Assembly: GCA_938049225.1 (NCBI GenBank)
Contig: CALICM010000092.1
Location: 1 to 32,444, forward strand
Reading direction: 5' to 3'
DNA from: an uncultured Paracoccaceae bacterium
GTDB lineage: Bacteria; Pseudomonadota; Alphaproteobacteria; Rhodobacterales; Rhodobacteraceae
DNA length: 32,444 bases
Part shown: piece after piece, positions 26,886 through 32,444 of the stretch
Numbering within the stretch: the first letter of the stretch is position 1
Layout of the letters: every line of letters begins with the position of its first letter
The notes under the pieces: generated by a model
The model's input: only the letters and a program-made list of their open reading frames with translations
Database searches by the model: none
What the model was told of the DNA's origin: nothing
Translations under genes and position numbers: made by a program

Positions 26886-27869
26886 CTACTCCACAACCAC
26901 CATACAGATCTGCGGCGACGAATCCTCCGTAGGCCGCAGCAAGACCGAGGTGGTCCCGACCTCAAGACCTTTCAGCACAAGGGTCTTGTTGTCCTCATCC
27001 AAACTGACGGCCCGGACAACGGATCGGTTCCCGATCCTGAGGCGCCGATGTCCTATCGCGTCAGCCACATTATGGCTGCTAAACGCAGCAGCCTGGCCAA
27101 CAGTCAGCCGCACCGGTGCGCCGTCGACACCTTTGCAAAGGCCTGCCTCGTCAATCCTATTCTGCGAAAAATAGTCCCGCGCGCTTTCCACGAAGAAAGG
27201 ACATATACCGGAAATGACCTCAAAATCGGGGCTGGGGCTGATCGAACTTTCGGCTATCCAGACAAAGGTTCCAATACCCGGCGACAGGCCAACTAATAGA
27301 AAAGCCTCACTCGTGAAGATGGATTGCTCAAGGGCACCACCACTTCCTCCGCTTGCCTCAGATACCGTCTCTGAAAACCCATAGACCTGCATATGCCCTT
27401 GCAGAAGCGTCGGAAGGCCCTGGCGCAATTCATGGTCACAATCCCCAAACCGCATCATCGATAGATCATGAAGGTTTGGATCAAAGTCGACCACCCGGAC
27501 GGTGCAACCGTACACAACGGCGCTTTCACTCTGAAAAAAACGCACGGTTGACCCTATGCTCGTGGGGGGCTTTCCACCCCAGGTTGAGTCGGAATGGGCC
27601 CTGCCTGTGATCACGACAACGTTCAAACCGTTCCTGGTACTAGAACTGGTCGCCACGTAGCGATCATCACCCTCAGCCCGGTCAAACGGCACGGGTGAGG
27701 CCACCATACCCCATTGCCCAGCAAACAGCGTGCCCGCCAAACCCGTGCTAGTCGTACAGGCCGGGGTCTCGGCGGACGTCTGCGCCTGCGCAGGGACACC
27801 AAAGGCCCAAACCACCAAGGCACCCGCACTCAGGACAGAGGCTGCGGCAAAACGAACAAATTGAAACAT
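26886..27869 (-). CDS. Secreted protein with a pilus-assembly-like C-terminal domain
   Basis: I do not recognise the whole protein (327 residues). It starts with a signal peptide (FVRFAAASVLSAGALVVWAF, cleaved probably after PAQA). The middle, about residues 30-250, resembles no family I know and has several Cys (at least six in the mature part), so disulfides in the periplasm are possible. The last 75 residues, from VRLTVGQAAAFSSHNVADAI through LVLKGLEVGTTSVLL to the end, match the pattern of the N-terminal domain of pilus-formation/secretin proteins (CpaC type). ATG 27869 is preceded by GGAAGAG. No pilus gene lies nearby. Confidence 0.75.
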   Translation of the reverse strand: MFQFVRFAAASVLSAGALVVWAFGVPAQAQTSAETPACTTSTGLAGTLFAGQWGMVASPVPFDRAEGDDRYVATSSSTRNGLNVVVITGRAHSDSTWGGKPPTSIGSTVRFFQSESAVVYGCTVRVVDFDPNLHDLSMMRFGDCDHELRQGLPTLLQGHMQVYGFSETVSEASGGSGGALEQSIFTSEAFLLVGLSPGIGTFVWIAESSISPSPDFEVISGICPFFVESARDYFSQNRIDEAGLCKGVDGAPVRLTVGQAAAFSSHNVADAIGHRRLRIGNRSVVRAVSLDEDNKTLVLKGLEVGTTSVLLRPTEDSSPQICMVVVE

Positions 27870-27974
27870 ATATCTCTTCCAAATCCTAGCTTGCCAAACC
27901 CGCCGCTCAACAGGCCATGCAAACAGCGAACCCCAGATCAAAGTGGCAACACAGTGACCCCACAAAACCGCCCC

Positions 27975-28012
27975 CACTTTGTCCCCAAAATATCCCTGCC
28001 GGAGGCTCCGGC
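27975..28012 (-). repeat. Dispersed intergenic repeat, copy 1
   Basis: Shares CACTTTGTCC, AAATATCC and GCCGRAGGCTCCGGC with copy 2 at 31246-31283. On the minus strand the GCCGGAG/CTCCGGC hairpin is followed by AGGGATATTTTGG, 27 bases past the frmA stop, so it may end frmA transcription. Similar ATATTT-flanked GC palindromes are common after genes in Rhodobacterales. Confidence 0.65.
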
Positions 28013-28038
28013 ACTGACCAAAGGCGCAACCTAACGGC

Positions 28039-29151
28039 TCAATAGACCACCACCGACCGGATGCTCTCCCCGGCATGCATGAGGTCGAAGGCTTTGTTGA
28101 TGTCGTTCAGGCCCAGTGTGTGGGTGATCATGGGGTCGATCTCAATTTTGCCGTCCATGTACCAATCCACGATTTTCGGCACATCCGTCCGCCCCCGCGC
28201 GCCGCCAAAGGCGGTGCCGCGCCAGACCCGGCCGGTGACCAGTTGAAACGGTCGGGTGGAGATCTCCGCCCCCGCCGGGGCCACGCCGATGATCACGCTT
28301 TCGCCCCAGCCTTTGTGCGCGCTTTCCAGGGCGGCGCGCATCACCTGTACATTGCCGGTGGCGTCGAAGGTGTAATCCGCGCCGCCCTTGGTCAGGTCCA
28401 CCAGATACGGCACCAGATCGCCCTCGACCTCGGTCGGATTCACGAAATCGGTCATGCCGAACCGCGTTGCCATTTCCACCCGCGCGGGGTTCAGATCGAC
28501 CCCCACAATCTGATCCGCCCCTGCCAGCCGCAGGCCTTGAACCACATTCAACCCGATCCCGCCCAGCCCAAAGACAATCGCCCGGCTGCCGATCTCAACC
28601 TGTGCTGTGTTGATCACCGCCCCAATCCCGGTGGTCACCCCGCAGCCAATGTAGCAAATCTTGTCAAACGGCGCGTCCGCGCGCTCCTTGGCCAGCGCGA
28701 TCTCGGGCACCACCGTGTGGTTCGCGAAGGTCGAGCAGCCCATATAGTGAAAAATCGGATCGCCATCGAGGGTCTTGAACCGCGAGGTCCCATCCGGCAT
28801 CAGCCCGGCCCCTTGGGTGCCGCGGATCTTTTGGCACAGGTTGGTCTTGGGGTTCAGGCAGTACTCGCATTCGCGGCATTCGGGGGTGTAAAGCGGGATC
28901 ACGTGATCGCCCTTGGCCAGCGTGGTCACGCCCGGGCCCACATCGACCACCAAACCCGCGCCCTCGTGCCCCAGGATGGCCGGGAAAATCCCCTCCGGAT
29001 CCGCCCCGGACCGCGTGAACTCATCCGTATGACAAATCCCCGTCGCCCGAACCTCAACCAAAACCTCCCCCGCGCGGGGGCCGTCTAACTCGACATCCAC
29101 GATCTCAAGCGGTGCGCCGGCTTTTGTGGCAATGGCGGCTCGGGTTCTCAT
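28039..29151 (-). CDS. frmA: S-(hydroxymethyl)glutathione dehydrogenase / class III alcohol dehydrogenase
   Basis: This enzyme oxidises S-hydroxymethylglutathione, formed from formaldehyde and glutathione, to S-formylglutathione with NAD+. It is a 370-residue zinc-dependent medium-chain dehydrogenase. Catalytic zinc ligands are in ATGICHTDEF and LGHEGAG, structural zinc Cys in CRECEYCLNPKTNLC, and the NAD-binding GLGGIGLNVVQGLRLAGA lies in the middle. GGGAGG precedes the ATG. The divergent EF-hand gene starts 152 bases away. Together with fghA it gives a complete formaldehyde-to-formate route, useful when methylated compounds are demethylated. Confidence 0.97.
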   Translation of the reverse strand: MRTRAAIATKAGAPLEIVDVELDGPRAGEVLVEVRATGICHTDEFTRSGADPEGIFPAILGHEGAGLVVDVGPGVTTLAKGDHVIPLYTPECRECEYCLNPKTNLCQKIRGTQGAGLMPDGTSRFKTLDGDPIFHYMGCSTFANHTVVPEIALAKERADAPFDKICYIGCGVTTGIGAVINTAQVEIGSRAIVFGLGGIGLNVVQGLRLAGADQIVGVDLNPARVEMATRFGMTDFVNPTEVEGDLVPYLVDLTKGGADYTFDATGNVQVMRAALESAHKGWGESVIIGVAPAGAEISTRPFQLVTGRVWRGTAFGGARGRTDVPKIVDWYMDGKIEIDPMITHTLGLNDINKAFDLMHAGESIRSVVVY

Positions 29152-29191
29152 GGCGGTCCTCCCTTATTATGGTCGCCCCGACACTGACGGG

Positions 29192-29212
29192 GGTGCAAAA
29201 ATTATGCAACCC
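29192..29212. promoter_or_regulatory. Imperfect palindrome between frmA and the EF-hand gene
   Basis: GGGTGCA and TGCAACCC flank AAAATTA, an inverted repeat with one missing base, in the 152-base divergent gap. It could be an operator or promoter part for either gene. No consensus is recognised. Confidence 0.3.
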
Positions 29213-29303
29213 GGGCGACGGAATTCCCACAAGACCCCGTTTCATGGGGGAGCGTTGGGCAAATCCGGCCCGACGCCGAACCGCAAACCTTAGGAGCAGA
29301 CAG

Positions 29304-29825
29304 ATGAACCGCACCACAAAACTAGCCATTGGCCTCACCGCAACCGCCCTCACCTTGGCCGCCATTGCCCCCGTCATCGCCCAGGATCGCGACGGTCGCC
29401 GTGGTTTCGAACGTGGCGAGCACCAGGTGACTCGCGCCAGCCACCATCGTGGCGAGCGCGGCGACCGTATGGGGCGCATGATCACCCTTATGGAAACCTT
29501 CGACGCCAACCAAGACGGTGACCTGACCCAGGAAGAAATCGACACAACCCGGGCCGAGCGCCTGGCCACTTTCGACACCGACGGCGATGGGTCACTGACA
29601 TTGGAAGAGTTTCAGGCCCTCTGGTTGGACGCGATGCGCGAGCGGATGGTTGATCAGTTCCAAGCCCATGACGACGATGGGGATGGCCAGGTAACCGCAG
29701 CTGAATTTGGGGAGCGTTTCGCCAATATCGTCGATCGTCGCGACACCAATGGCGACGGTGTGCTCAACGCCGATGACATGCGGCGCGGTGGTCCACGCGG
29801 CGGGCCCAACGCCCCGGCTGAGTAG
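29304..29825 (+). CDS. Exported EF-hand calcium-binding protein
   Basis: This is a 173-residue exported protein with a signal peptide (MNRTTKLAIGLTATALTLAA to about VIAQ). Four EF-hand loops can be read: DANQDGDLTQEE (67-78), DTDGDGSLTLEE (91-102), DDDGDGQVTAAE (123-134) and DTNGDGVLNADD (147-158). The fourth has Asp at the last ligand position, where Glu is usual. The region between signal and first loop is rich in Arg and His. TAGGAG precedes the ATG. Such proteins buffer calcium or act as periplasmic calcium sensors; the partner is unknown. A strong hairpin follows. Confidence 0.9.
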   Translation: MNRTTKLAIGLTATALTLAAIAPVIAQDRDGRRGFERGEHQVTRASHHRGERGDRMGRMITLMETFDANQDGDLTQEEIDTTRAERLATFDTDGDGSLTLEEFQALWLDAMRERMVDQFQAHDDDGDGQVTAAEFGERFANIVDRRDTNGDGVLNADDMRRGGPRGGPNAPAE

Positions 29826-29836
29826 GAACGACCCTA

Positions 29837-29861
29837 AGGCGCCCCTCCTTTAGGGGCGCCT
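29837..29861. terminator. Hairpin between convergent EF-hand gene and ppk2
   Basis: AGGCGCCCCT and AGGGGCGCCT form a perfect 10-bp stem with a 5-base loop, 11 bases after the EF-hand stop and 23 bases beyond the ppk2 stop. No T-run follows on either strand, so it may be a factor-assisted or RNA-stabilising end. Confidence 0.6.
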
Positions 29862-29883
29862 GAACAGGGCCATGGCGGCAGCG

Positions 29884-30756
29884 TCACGCTTTGCGGCTGT
29901 CGGGATGCACCGTCTTGCCCAGGATCTGCGCATCAGCCCCGATCACATGCTCGGCGTGTCCAACGATCTTGGGATCCGGGGGCTGCACAACTTCCAAATC
30001 CTTGTCTGGATAGGGCAGCGTGGTCAGGAAGTGCCGCAAACAGTTCACCCGTGCCCGCTTTTTGTCATCCGACTTGATGATCGTCCAGGGCGCGTCCTTG
30101 GTGTCGGTGTAAAAGAACATCGCCTCCTTCGCCTGGGTGTACTCCTCCCATTTGTTCAGCGAGGCGCGATCGATCGGCGACAGTTTCCATTGCTTCAGGG
30201 GGTCCGTCTCACGCGCCGCGAACCGCCGCGCCTGCTCGTCTTTGGTGACCGAAAACCAATATTTGAACAACCGTATGCCCGAGCGGGTGATCATCCGCTC
30301 AAATTCGGGCGTCTGACGCATAAACTCCAGATACTCATTGGGCTCGCAGAAGCCCATGACCCGTTCCACCCCGGCGCGATTGTACCACGAGCGATCAAAG
30401 AAGACGATTTCGCCGCCACCCGGCAGATGGGTGATGTAGCGCTGGAAATACCATTGCGTACGCTCAAGGTCGGTTGGCTTGTTCAGCGCCACCACACGGG
30501 CCCCACGCGGGTTCAGATGTTCGGTGAACCGCTTTATCGTGCCGCCCTTGCCCGCGGCATCGCGGCCCTCGAACAGCAAAACGAGCTTTTGCTCGGTCTC
30601 TTCAACCCAGCGCTGCGCTTTCAGCAGTTCCGCCTGCAACCGCGCCTTTTCAGCCTCATACTCGGTCCGTTTTGGCTTATACTGATAGGGGTATCGGGCC
30701 TGCTCAAAGCTGGCGATTGTCTGGGCTGGGCGCAACTGCGGGGGCGGGATGTTCAT
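29884..30756 (-). CDS. ppk2: Polyphosphate kinase 2
   Basis: PPK2 transfers phosphate between polyphosphate and nucleoside diphosphates, mostly making NTP from polyphosphate. The 290 residues fit the single-domain class I type. Walker A is FEGRDAAGKGGTIKRF, Walker B is IVFFDRSWYNRAGVERVM, and the lid and basic residues are in SVTKDEQARRFAARETDPLK and WKLSPIDRAS. The N-terminus has a helical stretch typical of the family. It stands alone, convergent with the EF-hand gene. Cytosolic. Confidence 0.96.
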   Translation of the reverse strand: MNIPPPQLRPAQTIASFEQARYPYQYKPKRTEYEAEKARLQAELLKAQRWVEETEQKLVLLFEGRDAAGKGGTIKRFTEHLNPRGARVVALNKPTDLERTQWYFQRYITHLPGGGEIVFFDRSWYNRAGVERVMGFCEPNEYLEFMRQTPEFERMITRSGIRLFKYWFSVTKDEQARRFAARETDPLKQWKLSPIDRASLNKWEEYTQAKEAMFFYTDTKDAPWTIIKSDDKKRARVNCLRHFLTTLPYPDKDLEVVQPPDPKIVGHAEHVIGADAQILGKTVHPDSRKA

Positions 30757-30820
30757 GGCAGACCTCCGTCAAAAGACACGTAAATCTCGACGAAAAACCT
30801 GGCCAACGCTTTGACACATA

Positions 30821-31237
30821 TCAATCTGGATCGACCCGGCCTCGCAACGCCTTGACCGCGCCGCGCTGCGCTTTGGCCTCTAGCCGCCGTCGTTTCGACC
30901 CCAGGGTTGGCCGTGTGGGCACGCGTCTTTTGGGGCGCTCAGCCGCCTTGCGGATCAGCGCCGCCAACCGCGCGCGCGCCGCCTCTCGGTTGCGCGCCTG
31001 GCTGCGATGCGTGTCGACATAGAGCACAATCGCCCCCTCTTTGGTCCACCGGCTGCCCGCCAGGCGCTTCAATCGCGCCTTGACCGGCTCGGGCAAATGG
31101 GGCGAGCGCGCGGCCTCGAACCGCAACTCCACCGCGGTCGCCACCTTATTCACGTTTTGTCCACCCGGTCCGCTGGCGCGCACAAAGCTCTCGCTCAGTT
31201 CCCAGTCCGCCAGGGTGATCTCATCATTAATGCGCAC
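30821..31237 (-). CDS. arfB: Alternative ribosome-rescue factor ArfB (peptidyl-tRNA hydrolase)
   Basis: ArfB binds ribosomes stalled without a stop codon and hydrolyses the peptidyl-tRNA. It is a 138-residue protein with the catalytic GGQ at residues 25-27 in ASGPGGQNVNKVATAVEL. A basic C-terminal tail that enters the mRNA channel follows (KRRVPTRPTLGSKRRRLEAK). The start is GTG at 31237, with a weak ribosome binding site. Upstream on the same strand lie the dispersed repeat, a hairpin and an 18-codon mini-gene. It may depend on readthrough from that unit. Confidence 0.94.
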   Translation of the reverse strand: MRINDEITLADWELSESFVRASGPGGQNVNKVATAVELRFEAARSPHLPEPVKARLKRLAGSRWTKEGAIVLYVDTHRSQARNREAARARLAALIRKAAERPKRRVPTRPTLGSKRRRLEAKAQRGAVKALRGRVDPD

Positions 31238-31245
31238 GCCGCTCT

Positions 31246-31283
31246 CACTTTGTCCTCTAAATATCCTCGCCGAAGGCTCCGGC
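31246..31283 (-). repeat. Dispersed intergenic repeat, copy 2
   Basis: This copy matches copy 1 (27975-28012) in CACTTTGTCC, AAATATCC and AGGCTCCGGC. Its inverted repeat is less perfect (GCCGAAGGCTCCGGC). It lies 9 bases before the arfB start on the minus strand, and downstream of the mini-gene. Confidence 0.65.
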
Positions 31284-31296
31284 GCCTGCCAAGACG

Positions 31297-31335
31297 AGAA
31301 CAGGCCGCCCAGCGGAGGACGGCCTGTTCCATTTT
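31297..31335 (+). terminator. Hairpin with T-tract, terminator-like on the plus strand
   Basis: GAACAGGCCG (31297-31306) and CGGCCTGTTC (31320-31329) form a 10-bp stem with a 13-base loop, followed on the plus strand by CATTTTTCTT. This is a good intrinsic terminator for plus-strand transcription, yet no plus-strand gene precedes it. On the minus strand an A-tract precedes the stem and no T-run follows. Confidence 0.6.
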
Positions 31336-31410
31336 TCTTGAGTTTTCGAAAGGCGGGGTCGGACAGCGCTTTGACTTAAGCGGTGCACCCGGTCCTGCCG
31401 GAGCTGTCCT

Positions 31411-31467
31411 TCAGTCCAGAAGCCCCCGTTTGAACCCGACCATACCATCCAAAATCCCATGAGACAT
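31411..31467 (-). CDS. 18-residue mini-gene with an extended Shine-Dalgarno sequence
   Basis: The peptide is MSHGILDGMVGFKRGLLD. Directly before its ATG the minus strand reads GAAAGGAGGTGATCCA, complementary to the conserved 16S rRNA tail over 16 bases, with the core AGGAGG 7 bases from the ATG. It is the best ribosome binding site in the window. A TTGACT hexamer overlaps the yhhQ stop (31526-31531) and could be a -35 box; the -10 box is not clear. After the stop come a hairpin, the dispersed repeat and arfB. It may be an expressed small protein, a leader for arfB or the 5' part of an sRNA. The GTG-started frame at 31475 is less likely. Confidence 0.6.
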   Translation of the reverse strand: MSHGILDGMVGFKRGLLD

Positions 31468-31483
31468 TGGATCACCTCCTTTC
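31468..31483 (-). promoter_or_regulatory. Extended Shine-Dalgarno site
   Basis: The plus strand here reads TGGATCACCTCCTTTC, identical to the 3' tail of alphaproteobacterial 16S rRNA. Read on the minus strand it is therefore a full-length complement of the anti-Shine-Dalgarno region. It ends immediately before the mini-gene ATG. Confidence 0.75.
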
Positions 31484-31527
31484 GTTTGTTGAACCTAAGC
31501 TAGAAGGTGCCACGCCCAGCGCAAAAG

Positions 31528-32154
31528 TCAAAGGCTTTCTGCAGGCCGCAAGCGCCTCAGCAAGATCCGGAACGGGATCAGTGCCAGCAGCGCGATGCCC
31601 AGCTTGACCCCATAATCCGCGACCGCCAGCGAGACCCACAGGGGCGCCGCGGGCCCCAGGCCCAGCATGGGCAGCACCTCGCCCGCCCAACCGACATCCT
31701 CGACCGGATTGACCACCACCAAACTCGCTGAGAAGGCAATGCTGAAAAACAACGCCGTATCCACCGCCCCACCGATCACCGACGAGACCAGCGGCGCCCG
31801 CCACCAGGCCCCGCCGCGCAGGGCCGCAAAGATCGCGACATCCAGAAGTTGTGCCACCAAAAACGCCGCGCCCGAGCCCACTGCCACGCGAAAACTGACC
31901 AACGGCCCAAACTCGCCTTGGATCTGGCTGCCCACAAGCGAGCAGGCAATCCCGATCGCAAACCCCACCAGCACGACCTTGCGCGCGGCGGCGGTCCCAT
32001 ACAGCCGGTTCATCAGATCCGTCACCAGAAAGGCAAACGGATAGGTAAACGCGCCCCAGGTCAGCCAGTTTCCGGCCAGGAACTGCACCAAGATATTCGA
32101 GGCCACCACCACGACCGCCATGGCCGCGACACCGGCCCAAATTCCACGAGACAT
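31528..32154 (-). CDS. yhhQ: Queuosine precursor transporter, YhhQ/VUT family
   Basis: This inner-membrane protein takes up queuosine precursors (preQ0/preQ1) for tRNA modification. The 208 residues have about six hydrophobic segments. Family marks are VVVVASNILVQFLAGNWLTWG, shortened as ASNILVQFLAG, then TYPFAFLVTDLMNRLYG, FRVAVGSGAAFLVAQLLDVA and SSVIGGAVDTALFFSIAF. The 168 bases before the start hold no clear preQ1 riboswitch. An IS5-type element lies upstream on the same strand. The stop overlaps a possible -35 box for the mini-gene. Confidence 0.93.
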   Translation of the reverse strand: MSRGIWAGVAAMAVVVVASNILVQFLAGNWLTWGAFTYPFAFLVTDLMNRLYGTAAARKVVLVGFAIGIACSLVGSQIQGEFGPLVSFRVAVGSGAAFLVAQLLDVAIFAALRGGAWWRAPLVSSVIGGAVDTALFFSIAFSASLVVVNPVEDVGWAGEVLPMLGLGPAAPLWVSLAVADYGVKLGIALLALIPFRILLRRLRPAESL

Positions 32155-32299
32155 ATTGTGCTTCCGTTTTTTGAACAGGTTGCGGAGACTGCGCCTTCAG
32201 ACGCGGCGGTCTAGCGCCCATGTGGATCTTTCGCAAGCCCCCCAGATCTTGGGGTTGAAGTGCCTAAAAGGCTTTGGAACAATTAGCGAACATATTTGT

Positions 32300-32444
32300 G
32301 AGTGTCCGACTCGAAACTCTTTCAATGATTTAAGGCTCTTGCGATCCGCCTTGTGACGAGTTTGATGTGGGCTGTGAGGAGCCAACTTTCGGCTGACTGG
32401 ATGGACTTCTCCCAATCTTTTGCAAGCCGGCGACATCGGCCCAG
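32300..32444 (-). mobile_element. IS5-type insertion sequence, right part cut by the window
   Basis: A transposase 3' end lies at 32322-32444. Beyond its stop, GAGTGTCCGACTCGAAACTC (32300-32319, plus strand) has the look of a terminal inverted repeat starting at about 32300. The other end and any target duplication are outside or not visible. Confidence 0.6.
32322..32444 (-). CDS. IS5-family transposase, C-terminal fragment (runs off the window)
   Basis: The last 40 codons are visible, starting at the window edge and ending in TGA at 32322-32324. The segment RRLAKDWEKSIQSAESWLLT with AHIKLVTRRIARALNH is typical of the C-terminus of IS5-family DDE transposases. The catalytic residues would lie outside the window, so I cannot say whether the gene is intact. 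It points towards yhhQ, 168 bases away, and could supply read-through transcription. Confidence 0.8.
   Translation of the reverse strand: MGRCRRLAKDWEKSIQSAESWLLTAHIKLVTRRIARALNH

Noticed and set aside
28075-29088. 337-codon open frame antisense to frmA
   Set aside because: The composition is that of an antisense shadow (many His, Pro and Arg) and frmA is unambiguous.
29872-30783. 303-codon open frame antisense to ppk2
   Set aside because: ppk2 has clear Walker motifs in the opposite direction; the antisense frame has none.
31460-31490. Fragment of a 16S rRNA gene 3' end on the plus strand
   Set aside because: Only the terminal 16 bases match. The upstream sequence does not resemble 16S helix 45, and the match sits exactly at ribosome-binding distance from an ATG on the other strand.
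32155-32280. preQ1 riboswitch before yhhQ
   Set aside because: An A-run after a short stem (TCCG/CGGA) is present, but the class I or II loop consensus and pseudoknot could not be matched.

Overview
This window looks like chromosomal DNA of an alphaproteobacterium of the Rhodobacterales (Roseobacter-type). The signs are high GC in nearly all coding DNA, the block irr / fabA-fabB-fabI, an xseB-ispA-dxs isoprenoid block, TRAP transporter genes and a glutathione-dependent formaldehyde pathway. No tRNA, rRNA or CRISPR array was seen.

Layout. (1) 1-357 is very AT-rich (about a quarter G+C by hand count) and abuts GC-rich DNA inside the 3' end of fabI, which reads on into it. (2) 358-2929 (minus) holds fabA-fabB-fabI for type II fatty acid synthesis. 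(3) 3067-8135 (plus) is a tightly packed run: irr, a sugar-type O-acetyltransferase, a histone-deacetylase-fold amidohydrolase, xseB, ispA and dxs. (4) 8132-20893 is a divergent catabolic locus around a GntR/UTRA regulator. The minus arm is gntR-leuC-like-leuD-like-dctP-dctQ-dctM. The plus arm is SnoaL-like, hyuB, hyuA, isochorismatase-fold hydrolase, ICL/PEP-mutase-family lyase and FAD dehydrogenase. Most junctions within the two arms are 4-base stop/start overlaps. gcdH (glutaryl-CoA dehydrogenase) follows.

(5) 22131-23050 has no convincing gene. It contains a 243-base stretch that folds on paper into a closed multi-branched structure, a candidate non-coding RNA. (6) 23051-30756 holds an AraC regulator, a YaiI/YqxD protein, fghA, an AEC permease, a GNAT acetyltransferase, a secreted protein with a pilus-assembly-like C-terminus, frmA, a four-EF-hand protein and ppk2. 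fghA and frmA together oxidise formaldehyde through glutathione. (7) 30821-32444 holds arfB, an 18-codon mini-gene whose ribosome binding site complements the whole 16S rRNA tail, yhhQ (queuosine precursor uptake), and the 3' end of an IS5-type transposase cut by the window edge.

The catabolic locus suggests one chemistry: uptake by the TRAP system, ATP-dependent opening or carboxylation by HyuAB, flavin desaturation, hydration by a LeuCD-type hydro-lyase and retro-aldol/Claisen cleavage by the lyase. The substrate is not known. The three items most worth a second look are this pathway, the structured element at 22200-22442 and the mini-gene at 31411-31467.
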